Assembly (NCBI GenBank): GCA_947570265.1
Contig: CANOUR010000008.1
Span: forward strand, 1 to 54,749
DNA from: an uncultured Bacteroidales bacterium
Lineage (GTDB): Bacteria; Bacteroidota; Bacteroidia; Bacteroidales; Muribaculaceae
Length of the DNA stretch: 54,749 nucleotides
Direction of reading: 5' to 3'
The notes under the pieces were generated by a model, which ran no database searches, was not told the origin of the DNA, and saw only the letters and a program-made list of their open reading frames with translations. A program made the position numbers and the translations under genes. Numbering within the stretch: position 1 is the stretch's first letter; every line of letters starts with the position of its first letter. This document shows positions 25,327 to 35,446 of the stretch, in pieces.

Positions 25327-26712
25327 ATGGATAATAAAAATAAGACAGGAAAAGTAGTGCTGATTGCAGTAATAGCGTTGGCAGTTGTGTTTGGCGTGTC
25401 ATTCATCCCTCTTGAAAAATGGAGCGGCGGTCGTGTCAAAGATTTTTCTCTTTTCCGTGATATATTGCCCGACTCATTGCTGTCGTCAGATGGAGGTGAC
25501 AGTGTTGAGCAGATCGATCCTGAGCTATTGAAGGCTCAACAGCAGGCATCAGCTGTTGCAGCGCAGCTCGATGAAAACGGTCAGCCCATATACAATGATT
25601 CCATAATTTCAGATGTGAAGCCTACCCGAGTTGGAGATATGACTGTCATCGAGGATTACACAGTTGGAGAGGTGGGTCTCTATCACATGAAGAAAGCGTT
25701 GCAGGAAGGACGGCTTGCCCGCATGACTGTGCTTGGCGACAGCTATATCGAAGGTGATATATTCACTCAGAATCTGCGTGAGAACCTTCATGCTGTATAT
25801 GGTGGTTGCGGTACCGGATATATGAGCATGCACAGTGATTTTCCCGGATTCCGCCGTTCGGTGACTCAGGGAGGAGAGGGGTGGATCGAGTATTCCGCCG
25901 CAAAGAAGTGTGATCACAAATATGTGGGTGTGTCGGAACATTATTATATGCCCAAAGGCAATGCTCTTGCGACATATAAGGGTGTCACTGCGCTCAAGCA
26001 TGTCGATCAGTGGAATGTGTCGCAATTTCTGTTTATAGCGCCAGAGTCGACCACGATAATGGTGAAAACGACTGCAGACTGGGTGGAGTATCCGGTGACT
26101 GGTTCGCCTGATGTGCAATCGATAACCGTTGAAGGCCTGACCGGTGAATTTGATGTACGCACATCCAGTCGCAAATTGGTTGCTCTTGGAGTGTGGCTCG
26201 ATGGTATCAAGGGAGTGTCGGTTGATTGCATGTCATCACGTGGCTACTCAGGTGTAACCTTATCTAAGGTCAGTGTGGAGCTGTGTCGGCAGATGGCAAA
26301 ATATGTCGATTATGATCTGATTGTGCTTGAATTCGGCATAAATGCCATGACGTCCAAGCAGACAGACTATACGATATATGCAAATAAGCTTGTTGAGGTC
26401 ATAAACCATGTGCGTCGTTGCTATCCTTCTGCGGATATACTGCTGATGGGCATCGGAGACCGAGGCGAGAAGGTGGCCGGAAGCGTCAAATCGATGCGTT
26501 CTGCTCCCTATATGGTGCAGGCGCAGCGTGATGCCGCCCGTCGTGCACATTGCTTGTTCTGGGATACCCGCGATGCTATGGGTGGAGATGATGCCATTGT
26601 AAGATGGTCGTCGGAGGGCAAGGCCAATAAAGACTACATCCATCTCACTCACAAGGGTGGAGCTGATCTTGCTGGTTTGATGTTTAATGCAATGCAGCAG
26701 ATGCTTAAATGA
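25327..26712 (+). CDS. membrane-anchored SGNH/GDSL-hydrolase-like protein
   Basis: The 461-residue protein starts with a membrane anchor (residues about 9-27) and has a large extracytoplasmic part. SGNH landmarks are GDSY (137-140, Ser139), GIN (337-339) and the catalytic dyad region D436-x-x-H439 (DYIHLTHKG). An inserted beta-rich region separates the first and later blocks. It is the first of three overlapping or adjacent genes with a second SGNH protein and an MBOAT acyltransferase. In such clusters (compare PatA/PatB, AlgIJX, DltBD) the SGNH protein transfers or removes acyl groups on a periplasmic glycan. Which glycan is involved cannot be read from sequence. Its stop overlaps the next ATG by 4 bp. 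Confidence 0.75.
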   Translation: MDNKNKTGKVVLIAVIALAVVFGVSFIPLEKWSGGRVKDFSLFRDILPDSLLSSDGGDSVEQIDPELLKAQQQASAVAAQLDENGQPIYNDSIISDVKPTRVGDMTVIEDYTVGEVGLYHMKKALQEGRLARMTVLGDSYIEGDIFTQNLRENLHAVYGGCGTGYMSMHSDFPGFRRSVTQGGEGWIEYSAAKKCDHKYVGVSEHYYMPKGNALATYKGVTALKHVDQWNVSQFLFIAPESTTIMVKTTADWVEYPVTGSPDVQSITVEGLTGEFDVRTSSRKLVALGVWLDGIKGVSVDCMSSRGYSGVTLSKVSVELCRQMAKYVDYDLIVLEFGINAMTSKQTDYTIYANKLVEVINHVRRCYPSADILLMGIGDRGEKVAGSVKSMRSAPYMVQAQRDAARRAHCLFWDTRDAMGGDDAIVRWSSEGKANKDYIHLTHKGGADLAGLMFNAMQQMLK

Positions 26713-28145
26713 ATATTATGAATCTAAGACATATTATGGTCATGGCACTGTCAGCTGCCCTTGCGGCGGGAATCAGTGTGGAGACTAAGGCTCAAGAAAT
26801 TCCGGGCATATCAAAATCAGAGGTAGATGATGAAGATGATGCGGAGGAAGAAGATATAACTGAAGAGGACAACGATGATGCTGACGTGCGGGAGAACGCT
26901 GTCATAGACTTCGGTGAGATCAATGGCGATGATATCGACATACCTGTTCCATCGTTCATCAGGCAGAATCACAATCACATTATTTTCAATGGAGCTGACT
27001 GGTCGTCACTTCGTCAGGCATTTGCATCAGCTGCCACACGCCCTGTGAGCATTGTGCATATCGGTGACAGTCATATCCAGGCGGATATCAACACGGGTAC
27101 TACGCGAGATCTGTTGCAGTATGATTTTGGTAATGCAGGTCGTGGAATCATTGCTCCATTGAAAATGTCGGGAACAAATCAACCGTCGGACTACACTTTC
27201 TCGAGTTCGGATCGTTGGAATGCGGTAAAACTCATGAGTCGTACATGGGATCGCCCGGTCGGATTTACCGGTACATCGATCCATCCGGCGATGCAGTCGA
27301 GCCAGATTACTGTCGGCACATCGGAGAGCGATGACTACGATCCTTTTTCGACTGTCACAATCTTTCATGGAGGTAAGATGACGATTGACAATGTCGTCAA
27401 TTCGCTCGGCGAAAAGGTGCATTTCAGATCAATACCATCGCGCGACTACACACAGATCATCATGGCGTCGCAAGAGACTAAAGTGACCGTTTCGTTCTCT
27501 TCGAAGGGTGATCTCACTATATACGGTGTGTCGCTCGGTGGTGGGCGTCCCGGAGTGTTCTATCATGCAATAGGCAACAACGGAGCTACCTATGCAACAT
27601 ATAACCGCATCGGAAATGTCGGCCCCGGCATTGCGGCTCTACAGCCGGAACTGGTGATAATATCATTAGGAACAAACGAGGCGTTTGGACGACTTGACAC
27701 ATCTACGTTCCGTAGCACTATAGACCGTCTGGTTCAAAACATCCGTACATCTAATCCGGCGGCACAAGTACTTTTGGTCACGCCTATGGAGTGTCAGCGT
27801 TCGACATACAAGACAGTGTCGAAGAAAGTCAGGACAAAAGGCCGACGCACAAAAAGTGGAAAGCGTCGCAAGGGCGGCACGCGTACGGTAAAATCAAAGG
27901 TGAAGTCTTACCAACGCAATGCCAATATACTGCCTCTGCGCAATGAGATACTCAATTATGGCCGTGAGAATGGGGTGGCGGTTCTTGATTGGTATGAGGT
28001 GGCTGGTGGTGCAGGAGCTTCAGATGTATGGATCAACAACGGTCTGTTCGCTAAAGATCGCGTTCATCACAGTTATAAAGGATACCATCTTCAGGGACGC
28101 TTGTTATACGACGCCTTGATCGACGCACTTAAAAATAATCAGTAA
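26709..28145 (+). CDS. second SGNH-hydrolase-like protein with acidic leader and basic loop
   Basis: The 478-residue protein has a signal peptide (about 1-28) and then a strongly acidic stretch (about 37-80, runs of Asp and Glu). SGNH landmarks are GDSH (119-122, Ser121), GTN (321-323) and D450-x-x-H453 (DRVHHSYKG). Residues 369-399 form an insert made almost only of Lys, Arg, Gly, Thr and Ser (KGRRTKSGKRRKGGTR), placed between the Asn block and the catalytic Asp/His. The insert could bind an anionic glycan or the acidic leader (inference). It is probably periplasmic and works with the MBOAT protein encoded 18 bp downstream. Confidence 0.75.
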   Translation: MNIMNLRHIMVMALSAALAAGISVETKAQEIPGISKSEVDDEDDAEEEDITEEDNDDADVRENAVIDFGEINGDDIDIPVPSFIRQNHNHIIFNGADWSSLRQAFASAATRPVSIVHIGDSHIQADINTGTTRDLLQYDFGNAGRGIIAPLKMSGTNQPSDYTFSSSDRWNAVKLMSRTWDRPVGFTGTSIHPAMQSSQITVGTSESDDYDPFSTVTIFHGGKMTIDNVVNSLGEKVHFRSIPSRDYTQIIMASQETKVTVSFSSKGDLTIYGVSLGGGRPGVFYHAIGNNGATYATYNRIGNVGPGIAALQPELVIISLGTNEAFGRLDTSTFRSTIDRLVQNIRTSNPAAQVLLVTPMECQRSTYKTVSKKVRTKGRRTKSGKRRKGGTRTVKSKVKSYQRNANILPLRNEILNYGRENGVAVLDWYEVAGGAGASDVWINNGLFAKDRVHHSYKGYHLQGRLLYDALIDALKNNQ

Positions 28146-28163
28146 ACTATTTAGCTTGCTCCC

Positions 28164-29654
28164 GTGCAACAGCCTACAGTAGATATAGACAAACTGATCG
28201 ATGTGTTGAAATTCGACGGTGCAAACCCGTTGCTGTTCAACACAGGTCTGTTTCTTATTCTTTTCGTCGTATTTCTCGGAGTATACCGTTTGTTGCGGCG
28301 TTTTCACACAGTGAAAATGATCTTCGTGATTCTTTTCTCACTGTATTTCTATTATAAATCGTCGGCGGAATATTGTTTCATTCTGCTTGGCGTGTGCGTT
28401 TCAGACTATGTGCTAGGAATTCTTGCCGGAAATGCTCGTCATAATTGGGAGCGCAGACTGGTGGTAGCTGTCAATGTGTTGCTCAATGTCGGAATGCTGG
28501 TATATTTCAAGTATTTCAATCTGTTGCTTGAGACAATATCTCAGTTTGGATCGGTTAAATTTGACGCACTCGACATAGTGCTGCCTGCCGGTATATCCTT
28601 TTTTACGTTCAGGTCAATAAGCTATATTGTAGACATATACAGAGGGCATATACAACCGTGTAGAAATTTCCTCAACTATACGTTTTACCTTACATTTTTC
28701 CCGCCGTTGCTTGCCGGGCCTGTGGTGCGGGCAAAAGATATGCTTCCACAGGTAGAGGCAAATCCTGTGGCAAGTCATGCTATGGTCAGCGAGGGAATAT
28801 TCTTGATAATCGCCGGCTTGATAAAGAAAGTAGTAGTGGCTGACTTTATCAGTGGTAATTTTGTAGATCGAATCTTTGACAATCCCTCCCTTTACAGCGG
28901 TTTCGAGAATCTTATGGGTGTGTATGGTTTCACCATTCAGCTCTATTGCGATTTCTCGGGATATTCTGACATGGCAATAGGCATTGCGTTGTTGCTCGGA
29001 TTCAGGTTTAAAGACAACTTCAATTCACCATTCAAGTCGCAAAGTCCAACAGAATTCTGGCACAGGTGGCACATATCTTTGTCGACGTGGCTGCGCGACT
29101 ATGTATATATTCCCCTCGGAGGCAACCGTTGCTCAAAACCACGCGCATATTTTAATCAGTTTGCCACAATGCTTGTCGGAGGTCTGTGGCACGGAGCTTC
29201 ATGGATGTATGTGATTTGGGGCGCTCTGCATGGACTAATGCTGGTTATACATAAATTTTTCAAAGGATTATTTCCGAAATTGCCAGATCATAAGAAAGGG
29301 TCATGGTGGCGAATGACAGCCAACATGTTCTTGACATTCAATCTTGTCGCATTTATATTTGTGTTTTTCCGCATGCGGTCGCTTGAAAATGCCCGGCAGA
29401 TGGCTCATCAGATATTCCATGATTTTCATCTTGCTGTAGCTCCGCAATTCATTGCCGGATATTTCACTATAATTCTCGCCATGATGCTCGGATATTTCCT
29501 GCATCTTGCTCCCGCATCATGGTCGGCACGCTGTAAGCGTGCATTCACTGCTGTTCCGTTCTGGATTCAGGCTATCATTCTTGCGATAATCATTCTAATT
29601 ATAATTCAGGTACGCCAGAGTGATATTGTTCCGTTTATTTATCTGCAATACTGA
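28164..29654 (+). CDS. MBOAT-family O-acyltransferase
   Basis: The 496-residue protein has about ten membrane helices. The MBOAT core is plain: FWHRWHISLSTWLRDYVYIP and the invariant histidine His343 in GGLWHGASWMYVIWGALHG. Homologues such as PatA, AlgI and DltB carry acyl groups from a cytoplasmic donor across the inner membrane for attachment to peptidoglycan, alginate or teichoic acid. With two SGNH genes upstream this makes a complete-looking O-acylation module. GTG at 28164 is the likely start, since the next Met falls after the first helix. The stop overlaps the FKBP start by one base (TGATG). Confidence 0.9.
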   Translation: MQQPTVDIDKLIDVLKFDGANPLLFNTGLFLILFVVFLGVYRLLRRFHTVKMIFVILFSLYFYYKSSAEYCFILLGVCVSDYVLGILAGNARHNWERRLVVAVNVLLNVGMLVYFKYFNLLLETISQFGSVKFDALDIVLPAGISFFTFRSISYIVDIYRGHIQPCRNFLNYTFYLTFFPPLLAGPVVRAKDMLPQVEANPVASHAMVSEGIFLIIAGLIKKVVVADFISGNFVDRIFDNPSLYSGFENLMGVYGFTIQLYCDFSGYSDMAIGIALLLGFRFKDNFNSPFKSQSPTEFWHRWHISLSTWLRDYVYIPLGGNRCSKPRAYFNQFATMLVGGLWHGASWMYVIWGALHGLMLVIHKFFKGLFPKLPDHKKGSWWRMTANMFLTFNLVAFIFVFFRMRSLENARQMAHQIFHDFHLAVAPQFIAGYFTIILAMMLGYFLHLAPASWSARCKRAFTAVPFWIQAIILAIIILIIIQVRQSDIVPFIYLQY

Positions 29655-30052
29655 TGTCAAAGCAAGAGTATATTGAGCGCAACCGGCAATGGTTGTGGGA
29701 GAAAAGCGCCGAGCCGGGAGTTACTGTTATTGACAGGGGCATATGCTATAAGGTTATCAAACATGGCAACCGGTCGCTGCCCTCGCCCAACAGAGGAAGT
29801 GTAGTTACAGTGCACTATACAGGAAAGACTATCAATGGCAAGACTTTCGATAGCAGCAGATCGGGTGTCGCTCCTGCCTTCAGGTTGAGAGAGCTAATCC
29901 AGGGATGGATTATAGCACTCCAGCAAATGCACCCTGGAGACAGGTGGGAAGTATATGTTCCGGCTGAGATGGCATATGGTCGCATATCGCAACCGGGAAT
30001 CCCAGGAGGATCGACTCTGATCTTTGACATAGAGTTGATCGCTGTCAACTAA
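29654..30052 (+). CDS. FKBP-type peptidyl-prolyl cis-trans isomerase
   Basis: The 132-residue protein is a single FKBP domain after a short helical N-terminus. The core motifs are SVVTVHYTGKTINGKTFDSS, LRELIQGWIIALQQMHPGD and IPGGSTLIFDIELI. No signal peptide is evident, unlike FkpA-type periplasmic members, so it may be cytoplasmic. It overlaps the MBOAT stop by one base and may assist folding of that operon's products (inference). A strong hairpin follows. Confidence 0.88.
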   Translation: MSKQEYIERNRQWLWEKSAEPGVTVIDRGICYKVIKHGNRSLPSPNRGSVVTVHYTGKTINGKTFDSSRSGVAPAFRLRELIQGWIIALQQMHPGDRWEVYVPAEMAYGRISQPGIPGGSTLIFDIELIAVN

Positions 30053-30057
30053 AATCA

Positions 30058-30097
30058 CACATTGCGGGATATACTATCAAGTATATCCCGCAATGTG
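30058..30097. terminator. bidirectional terminator between FKBP and prfC
   Basis: A perfect 17-bp inverted repeat (30058-30074 and 30081-30097, 6-nt loop) separates two convergent genes. T-tracts are weak on both sides (TTTT on the minus side). Confidence 0.7.
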
Positions 30098-30115
30098 CAT
30101 TGAATATAAAAATAC

Positions 30116-31696
30116 TCAGAATTCGCTTGAGAAGTGGAAGCGTATTTTGGGAAAATCCTGACGTGCCATTGTCAATACGTAGCTGCTGTCAGCAAGAAAT
30201 ACATCCCGGCCTTCGATATCAGTAGCCATGAACTGATGTTTACGCTTCTTGAAGGCGGCAAGTGCCTCGGCATCATCGCTTTCAATCCAGCATGCCTTGT
30301 AGAGCGATATCGGTTCCCATCGGCAGCTTGCTCCATATTCATGCAGCAGACGGTACTGTATAACCTCAAATTGAAGTTGACCGACAGTGCCGATGATTTT
30401 CCGGCCATTGAATTGATTTGTAAACAGCTGTGCAACACCTTCATCCATCAGTTGACGAATGCCCTTGTCGAGTTGTTTGGCTTTCATGGGATCGGTGTTT
30501 TCAATGTATTTGAACATTTCAGGCGAGAAACTGGGCAGACCTTTGAAATGAAGGTTTTCGCCCGATGTGAGTGTGTCGCCTATTTTGAACGATCCGTTGT
30601 CAGGCAAGCCTACTATGTCGCCTGGCCATGCTTCGTCGACAATATTTTTTTTCTGTGCCATGAATGCCGTTGGAGCAGCAAATTTCATGATCTTGCCGCT
30701 GCGCACGTGTTTGTAGCCGGAGTTACGCTCAAATTTACCCGAACATACTTTTACAAACGCTATGCATGAGCGGTGGTTGGGATCCATGTTTGCATGTATC
30801 TTGAATACAAAACCGGTGAATCCTTCTTCCTGAGGGTTTACTTCCCGCTCTACAGCCTCAATAGGGCGGGGTGACGGTGCTATCTCCACAAAACAGTCGA
30901 GCAATTCCTTAACACCAAACGTGTTCAGCGCTGAACCAAAAAACACCGGAGCTAACTCACCCTTCAGGTATTCCTGAGGATCAAATTCGGGATACACACC
31001 ATCGATCAACTCGAGATCTTCGCGTAGTTTTGCTGCATCGTTTTCGCCTACCTCGGCATCGATGCGCGGATCATCGATATTGTCGATCTCCACACGTTCG
31101 CTCACCTTCTGTTTATCGGGCTTGAATAGATCGAGTGAATGCTCATAAATATTATATACTCCTTTGAACTTCGCTCCAATATTTATAGGCCATGACAGAG
31201 GTCGTACCTTGATTTTAAGCTCGCTCTCGAGTTCATCGAGGATATCGAAAGGATCACGCCCCTCACGGTCGAGTTTGTTGACAAATATGATTACGGGAGT
31301 GCGGCGCATGCGGCACACTTCCATCAGTTTTCGGGTTTGCTGCTCCACGCCTTTAGCCACGTCAACCACGATGATTACCGAGTCGACAGCTGTAAGGGTA
31401 CGATAGGTGTCTTCGGCAAAGTCCTGGTGACCGGGGGTGTCGAGAATATTTATCTTATAGTCACCGTAGTTGAATCCCATCACTGATGTCGCAACAGAAA
31501 TGCCACGCTGCTTCTCGATTTCCATCCAGTCGCTTGTGGCCGTCTTTTTTATTTTATTGCTCTTGACTGCTCCGGCGATATGTATGGCACCGCCGAAAAG
31601 CAAAAGCTTCTCGGTGAGAGTCGTTTTTCCCGCGTCGGGGTGTGATATGATGGCGAATGTGCGCCTACGGTTTATTTCTTCTGTCTGTGTAGCCAT
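30116..31696 (-). CDS. prfC: peptide chain release factor 3
   Basis: The 526-residue GTPase has the normal RF3 length. GTP motifs are [12 protein letters not shown] (G1), DTPGHQDF (G3) and NKLDRE (G4). The region [10 protein letters not shown] and the RF3-type C-terminal domains, with [11 protein letters not shown] and [13 protein letters not shown], separate it from EF-G. RF3 recycles RF1 and RF2 from the ribosome after termination. Its ATG is directly next to the rfbD stop. Confidence 0.96.
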   Translation of the reverse strand: MATQTEEINRRRTFAIISHPDAGKTTLTEKLLLFGGAIHIAGAVKSNKIKKTATSDWMEIEKQRGISVATSVMGFNYGDYKINILDTPGHQDFAEDTYRTLTAVDSVIIVVDVAKGVEQQTRKLMEVCRMRRTPVIIFVNKLDREGRDPFDILDELESELKIKVRPLSWPINIGAKFKGVYNIYEHSLDLFKPDKQKVSERVEIDNIDDPRIDAEVGENDAAKLREDLELIDGVYPEFDPQEYLKGELAPVFFGSALNTFGVKELLDCFVEIAPSPRPIEAVEREVNPQEEGFTGFVFKIHANMDPNHRSCIAFVKVCSGKFERNSGYKHVRSGKIMKFAAPTAFMAQKKNIVDEAWPGDIVGLPDNGSFKIGDTLTSGENLHFKGLPSFSPEMFKYIENTDPMKAKQLDKGIRQLMDEGVAQLFTNQFNGRKIIGTVGQLQFEVIQYRLLHEYGASCRWEPISLYKACWIESDDAEALAAFKKRKHQFMATDIEGRDVFLADSSYVLTMARQDFPKIRFHFSSEF

Positions 31697-32563
31697 TTAC
31701 TGATTGCTCATTTCCTTAATACATCGTTCGAGTGACTCTTCCCAATGTGGAATCTCAATACCGAACGACACCTTGATTTTCTCTTTGTCGAGCACGCTGA
31801 ATGGCGGACGCTCGGCTGCGGTTGGATAGTCTGATGATCTAACCGGCATGACTGCACATCCGGTTATGCCGGTCAGTCTGTGGATAGCCTTGGCAAAGTC
31901 ATACCATGAGCATACACCTTCGTTGCTGAAATGATATACACCCGGTAACCACTTGGGAGCACGCAGAATTGTAAGAATCATCTTTGCCAGATCGGCAGCG
32001 TGTGTTGGGGTGCCGATCTGGTCATAGACTACCTTTATGCGGCTCTTCTCTTGTCCAAGTCTTATCATTGTCTTGACGAAATTATTTGCGCCAAGAGCTG
32101 AATAGAGCCATGAGGTGCGCACTATGATAGTGTCAGGACATATCGACAGCAGCAGTGTCTCGCCCTTGCGCTTCGTTGTACCGTAGCGTGATCGCGGGTT
32201 TACCGTATCGCCTTCGCGGTATGGTTGCCAGGAACGGCCGTCAAACACATAGTCGGTGGATATATGCACAACTTTTGCTCCGCAATGTTCGGCGGATCGT
32301 GCGATATTCATCACAGCGTCGGCATTGATTTTTGAACACAGCAACGCGTCCTCTTCGGCACGGTCGACTGCAGTGTAGGCCGCGCAGTTTATTATGTGTG
32401 TCGGTGCGCAGTCAGACACAAATCGCTCTACAGCGTTAGCATCCGTTATGTCCAAAGTGTCGGCATCGGTGTAGACAACCGGCACATCGGGTATCTCTGC
32501 GTCGAAAACACGGTGCAGTTCCTGTCCGAGTTGACCTTTGCATCCTGTAACAAGAATTTTCAT
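31697..32563 (-). CDS. rfbD: dTDP-4-dehydrorhamnose reductase
   Basis: The 288-residue protein is an extended SDR: VTGCKGQLGQEL at the N-terminus (cofactor binding), STDYVFDG, and the catalytic Tyr and Lys in YGTTKRKGE. The C-terminal YHFSNEGVCSWYDFA is typical of RmlD. It makes dTDP-L-rhamnose, a precursor for surface polysaccharide. The other rml genes are not present here. It has its own consensus promoter and is followed with zero gap by prfC. Confidence 0.92.
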   Translation of the reverse strand: MKILVTGCKGQLGQELHRVFDAEIPDVPVVYTDADTLDITDANAVERFVSDCAPTHIINCAAYTAVDRAEEDALLCSKINADAVMNIARSAEHCGAKVVHISTDYVFDGRSWQPYREGDTVNPRSRYGTTKRKGETLLLSICPDTIIVRTSWLYSALGANNFVKTMIRLGQEKSRIKVVYDQIGTPTHAADLAKMILTILRAPKWLPGVYHFSNEGVCSWYDFAKAIHRLTGITGCAVMPVRSSDYPTAAERPPFSVLDKEKIKVSFGIEIPHWEESLERCIKEMSNQ

Positions 32564-32586
32564 ATACTCGTTGTTGCTTCGGAGTG

Positions 32587-32618
32587 CAAAGGTAGCAAAA
32601 TTAGCTCAGTTTTTCAAC
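32587..32618 (-). promoter_or_regulatory. promoter of rfbD-prfC
   Basis: The minus strand reads GTTG (complement of 32615-32618), 20 bp, TACCTTTG (complement of 32587-32594). The upstream element overlaps the last codons of uvrA. The leader to the ATG at 32563 is about 20 nt. Confidence 0.65.
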
Positions 32619-35446
32619 TCATCGCGAATGAATGGGGCCGTAGGCGAGGTGCCATAGGCTATCTCTTCCGGAGTACCCAGCGAGATGATGCTTCCGCCGT
32701 TGCTACCGCCTCCAGGACCCATGTCTATAATGCGGTCTGCGCATTTGAGCACGTCGAGATTATGCTCAATTACAAGAACAGTGTTGCCACGGTCAACGAG
32801 GCGGTTGAACACGCTCATGAGCACTTTGATGTCCTCAAAATGCAGTCCGGTTGTAGGCTCATCGAGTATGAACAAAGTGCGGCCAGTATCGCGTTTGGCC
32901 AGTTCTGTGGCAAGTTTCACCCGTTGGTTTTCGCCTCCTGACAGCGTTGACGAAGGTTGGCCGAGTTTTATGTACCCCAATCCGATGTCTTGAAGCACTT
33001 TAAGTTTGTGAAGTATATTTGGTACGGACTCGAAAAACTCTACTGCACGGTTGATGGTCATATCGAGTACATCGGCTATCGACTTTCCTTTGAAGCGCAC
33101 TTCAAGAGTCTCGCGGTTGTAGCGCTTGCCGCCACAAGTCTCGCATGGCACGAGCACGTCGGGCAGAAAGTTCATCTCAATCGTCCGATAGCCGTTACCA
33201 CCGCAAGTCTCGCATCTGCCTCCGCTCACGTTGAATGAGAACCTGCCTGGTTTATAGCCTCGCAATTTGGCCTCTGGAAGATTGACAAACAAAGCACGGA
33301 TGTCGGTAAACAGCCCGGTGTATGTTGCAGGATTGGAGCGTGGCGATTTGCCGAGAGGCGATTGGTCAACTGTCACAACCTTGTCTATATTCTCTATCCC
33401 CTTTATGGAACGATATGGGAGTGGTTGAACCTGCGACCGGTAGAAGTGTGCCGACAATATGGGTTGCAAAGTGCCGTTGATGAGCGATGACTTTCCGCTG
33501 CCGCTCACACCTGCGACGCATGTGAGTGTGCCCAATTCAAGCCGGAGATCCACATCTTTAAGATTATGACCTGTCGCTCCAAATAGCTCAAGCACTTTGC
33601 CGTTTCCCGGACGACGATGTGATGGCACATTTATTGTCTCATTTCCGTTGAGATACTGTGCTGTAAGAGTCGACGAGGCAAGCATCTGACCGGGGGTGCC
33701 GCTGAACACTACTTCACCGCCTTTGCGACCGGCCTTAGGCCCGATGTCAACAACATAGTCGGCTTCAAGCATCATATCTTTATCGTGCTCTACGACGATC
33801 ACCGTATTATTGGCATCCCGCAGCCGCTTCAAAGATCCGATAAGGCGTCGGTTATCGCGTTGATGAAGTCCGATGGACGGCTCATCAAGAATATACATCA
33901 CATTGACAAGCTCTGACCCAAGCTGTGTGGCCAAACGTATGCGTTGACTCTCTCCACCTGACAGGGATGCCGAATTACGGTCGAGTGACAGATAATCGAG
34001 GCCGACGTCGACAAGAAAGCTAAGCCGGTTGCGTATCTCCTTGAGTATTTCCGCCGCAATAATACGGTGTGTTGGATCAAGCAGGTCTTCAGCTGTCGAC
34101 ACCCATTGCAGCAGATCGCTGATGTCCATACGGGTGAGATCACTGATATTCTTGTCGCCGATGAAATAGTGAAGAGCTTCGCGGTTGAGCCGGGCGCCGC
34201 CACATTCAGGACATGTAGTGTGGGAAAAAAACTGTCCGCTCCATTTTTGTGCAGCGGCGTTCGCTTCTTCCGACTGCTGCATTTCGATATATTTCACTAT
34301 ACCTTCATAGGAAAGGAAATAGTGAGATGTTGACATAGTGTCGGTTTTGAGTTGCAGACGCTCAGTCGTACCATTTAGTATGTCGTGTAGCGCTTCCTCG
34401 GGCAGATCGCGCAGTGGAGTGGAAAGAGTACAGCCATATTTTTCACAAATTGCTGCGATCTGCCAGAAAATCATTGTATTCTTCTGCTTTCCCAAAGGCA
34501 CTATACCACCTTTGGCTATGGATACAGACATGTCGGGCATGATTTTGGCGCGGTCAATAAGATTGACTTTACCAAGACCTTTGCATACCGGACAGGCTCC
34601 CTGCGGTGAGTTGAACGAGAAGTTGTGGGGCGCCGGTTCACGGTATGAAATGCCGCTCACAGAGTCCATCAACAACTGTGAGTAGTGTGCAATCTCGCCG
34701 GTGTCGGCATCAAGTACCATCATTTGTTTGTCACCTTGGCGGAGCGCTGTATCTACTGTGTCAGATAGCCTTTCACGGTCTTTTTCTGATGGTTTCAGTC
34801 GGTCGATTACCACTTCGATGTCATGGTTTTTATAGCGGTCGAGCTTCATGCCGAATGTTATTTCCCGCATCTCACCATCGGTTCGGACATTAAGATATCC
34901 TTTCTTGCGCAATGTCTCGAAAAGTTCTTTGTAGTGTCCTTTTCGGTTTCTTACCACGGGTGACAGGATCATTATCCTGCGTCCCTCGTATTTGGTCAGT
35001 ATCATGTTGACAATCTTCTCTCGCGTATACTGTACCATCACCTCGCCTGAAATATAGCTTCGGGCTGTGGCAACTCGCGCGTAGAGAAGACGTAGATAGT
35101 CATAAATTTCGGTTGTTGTACCGATTGTGCTTCGGGGATTGCGGTTTACGGTTTTTTGCTCAATGGAGATCACAGGACTAAGACCTGTGATTTTGTCGAC
35201 ATCCGGGCGTTCGAGGTTGCCGAGCATGTTTCTGGCATAAGCCGAGAATGTCTCGATATACCGACGCTGACCTTCGGCAAAAATTGTGTCGAAAGCCAGT
35301 GATGATTTTCCACTTCCGCTGAGACCTGTGATTACTGTCAGGCGGTTGTGCGGTATGGTAACATCGATATTTTTGAGATTATGCACTCTTGCTCCGTAAA
35401 CTTCAAGAGCTGTCTGTGCCTGATATGTTTCTTCATTATGCTTCAT
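32606..35446 (-). CDS. uvrA: excinuclease ABC subunit A
   Basis: The 946-residue protein has both ATPase modules: Walker [10 protein letters not shown] (41-49) and GVSGSGKSS in the second half, with signature motifs [12 protein letters not shown] and [12 protein letters not shown]. Zinc-finger cysteines appear as [17 protein letters not shown], and [10 protein letters not shown] with CETCGGKRY. UvrA recognises distorted DNA and loads UvrB in nucleotide excision repair. Its ATG overlaps the stop of a lytic transglycosylase gene by 4 bp, an unusual operon partner. Confidence 0.97.
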   Translation of the reverse strand: MKHNEETYQAQTALEVYGARVHNLKNIDVTIPHNRLTVITGLSGSGKSSLAFDTIFAEGQRRYIETFSAYARNMLGNLERPDVDKITGLSPVISIEQKTVNRNPRSTIGTTTEIYDYLRLLYARVATARSYISGEVMVQYTREKIVNMILTKYEGRRIMILSPVVRNRKGHYKELFETLRKKGYLNVRTDGEMREITFGMKLDRYKNHDIEVVIDRLKPSEKDRERLSDTVDTALRQGDKQMMVLDADTGEIAHYSQLLMDSVSGISYREPAPHNFSFNSPQGACPVCKGLGKVNLIDRAKIMPDMSVSIAKGGIVPLGKQKNTMIFWQIAAICEKYGCTLSTPLRDLPEEALHDILNGTTERLQLKTDTMSTSHYFLSYEGIVKYIEMQQSEEANAAAQKWSGQFFSHTTCPECGGARLNREALHYFIGDKNISDLTRMDISDLLQWVSTAEDLLDPTHRIIAAEILKEIRNRLSFLVDVGLDYLSLDRNSASLSGGESQRIRLATQLGSELVNVMYILDEPSIGLHQRDNRRLIGSLKRLRDANNTVIVVEHDKDMMLEADYVVDIGPKAGRKGGEVVFSGTPGQMLASSTLTAQYLNGNETINVPSHRRPGNGKVLELFGATGHNLKDVDLRLELGTLTCVAGVSGSGKSSLINGTLQPILSAHFYRSQVQPLPYRSIKGIENIDKVVTVDQSPLGKSPRSNPATYTGLFTDIRALFVNLPEAKLRGYKPGRFSFNVSGGRCETCGGNGYRTIEMNFLPDVLVPCETCGGKRYNRETLEVRFKGKSIADVLDMTINRAVEFFESVPNILHKLKVLQDIGLGYIKLGQPSSTLSGGENQRVKLATELAKRDTGRTLFILDEPTTGLHFEDIKVLMSVFNRLVDRGNTVLVIEHNLDVLKCADRIIDMGPGGGSNGGSIISLGTPEEIAYGTSPTAPFIRDELKN

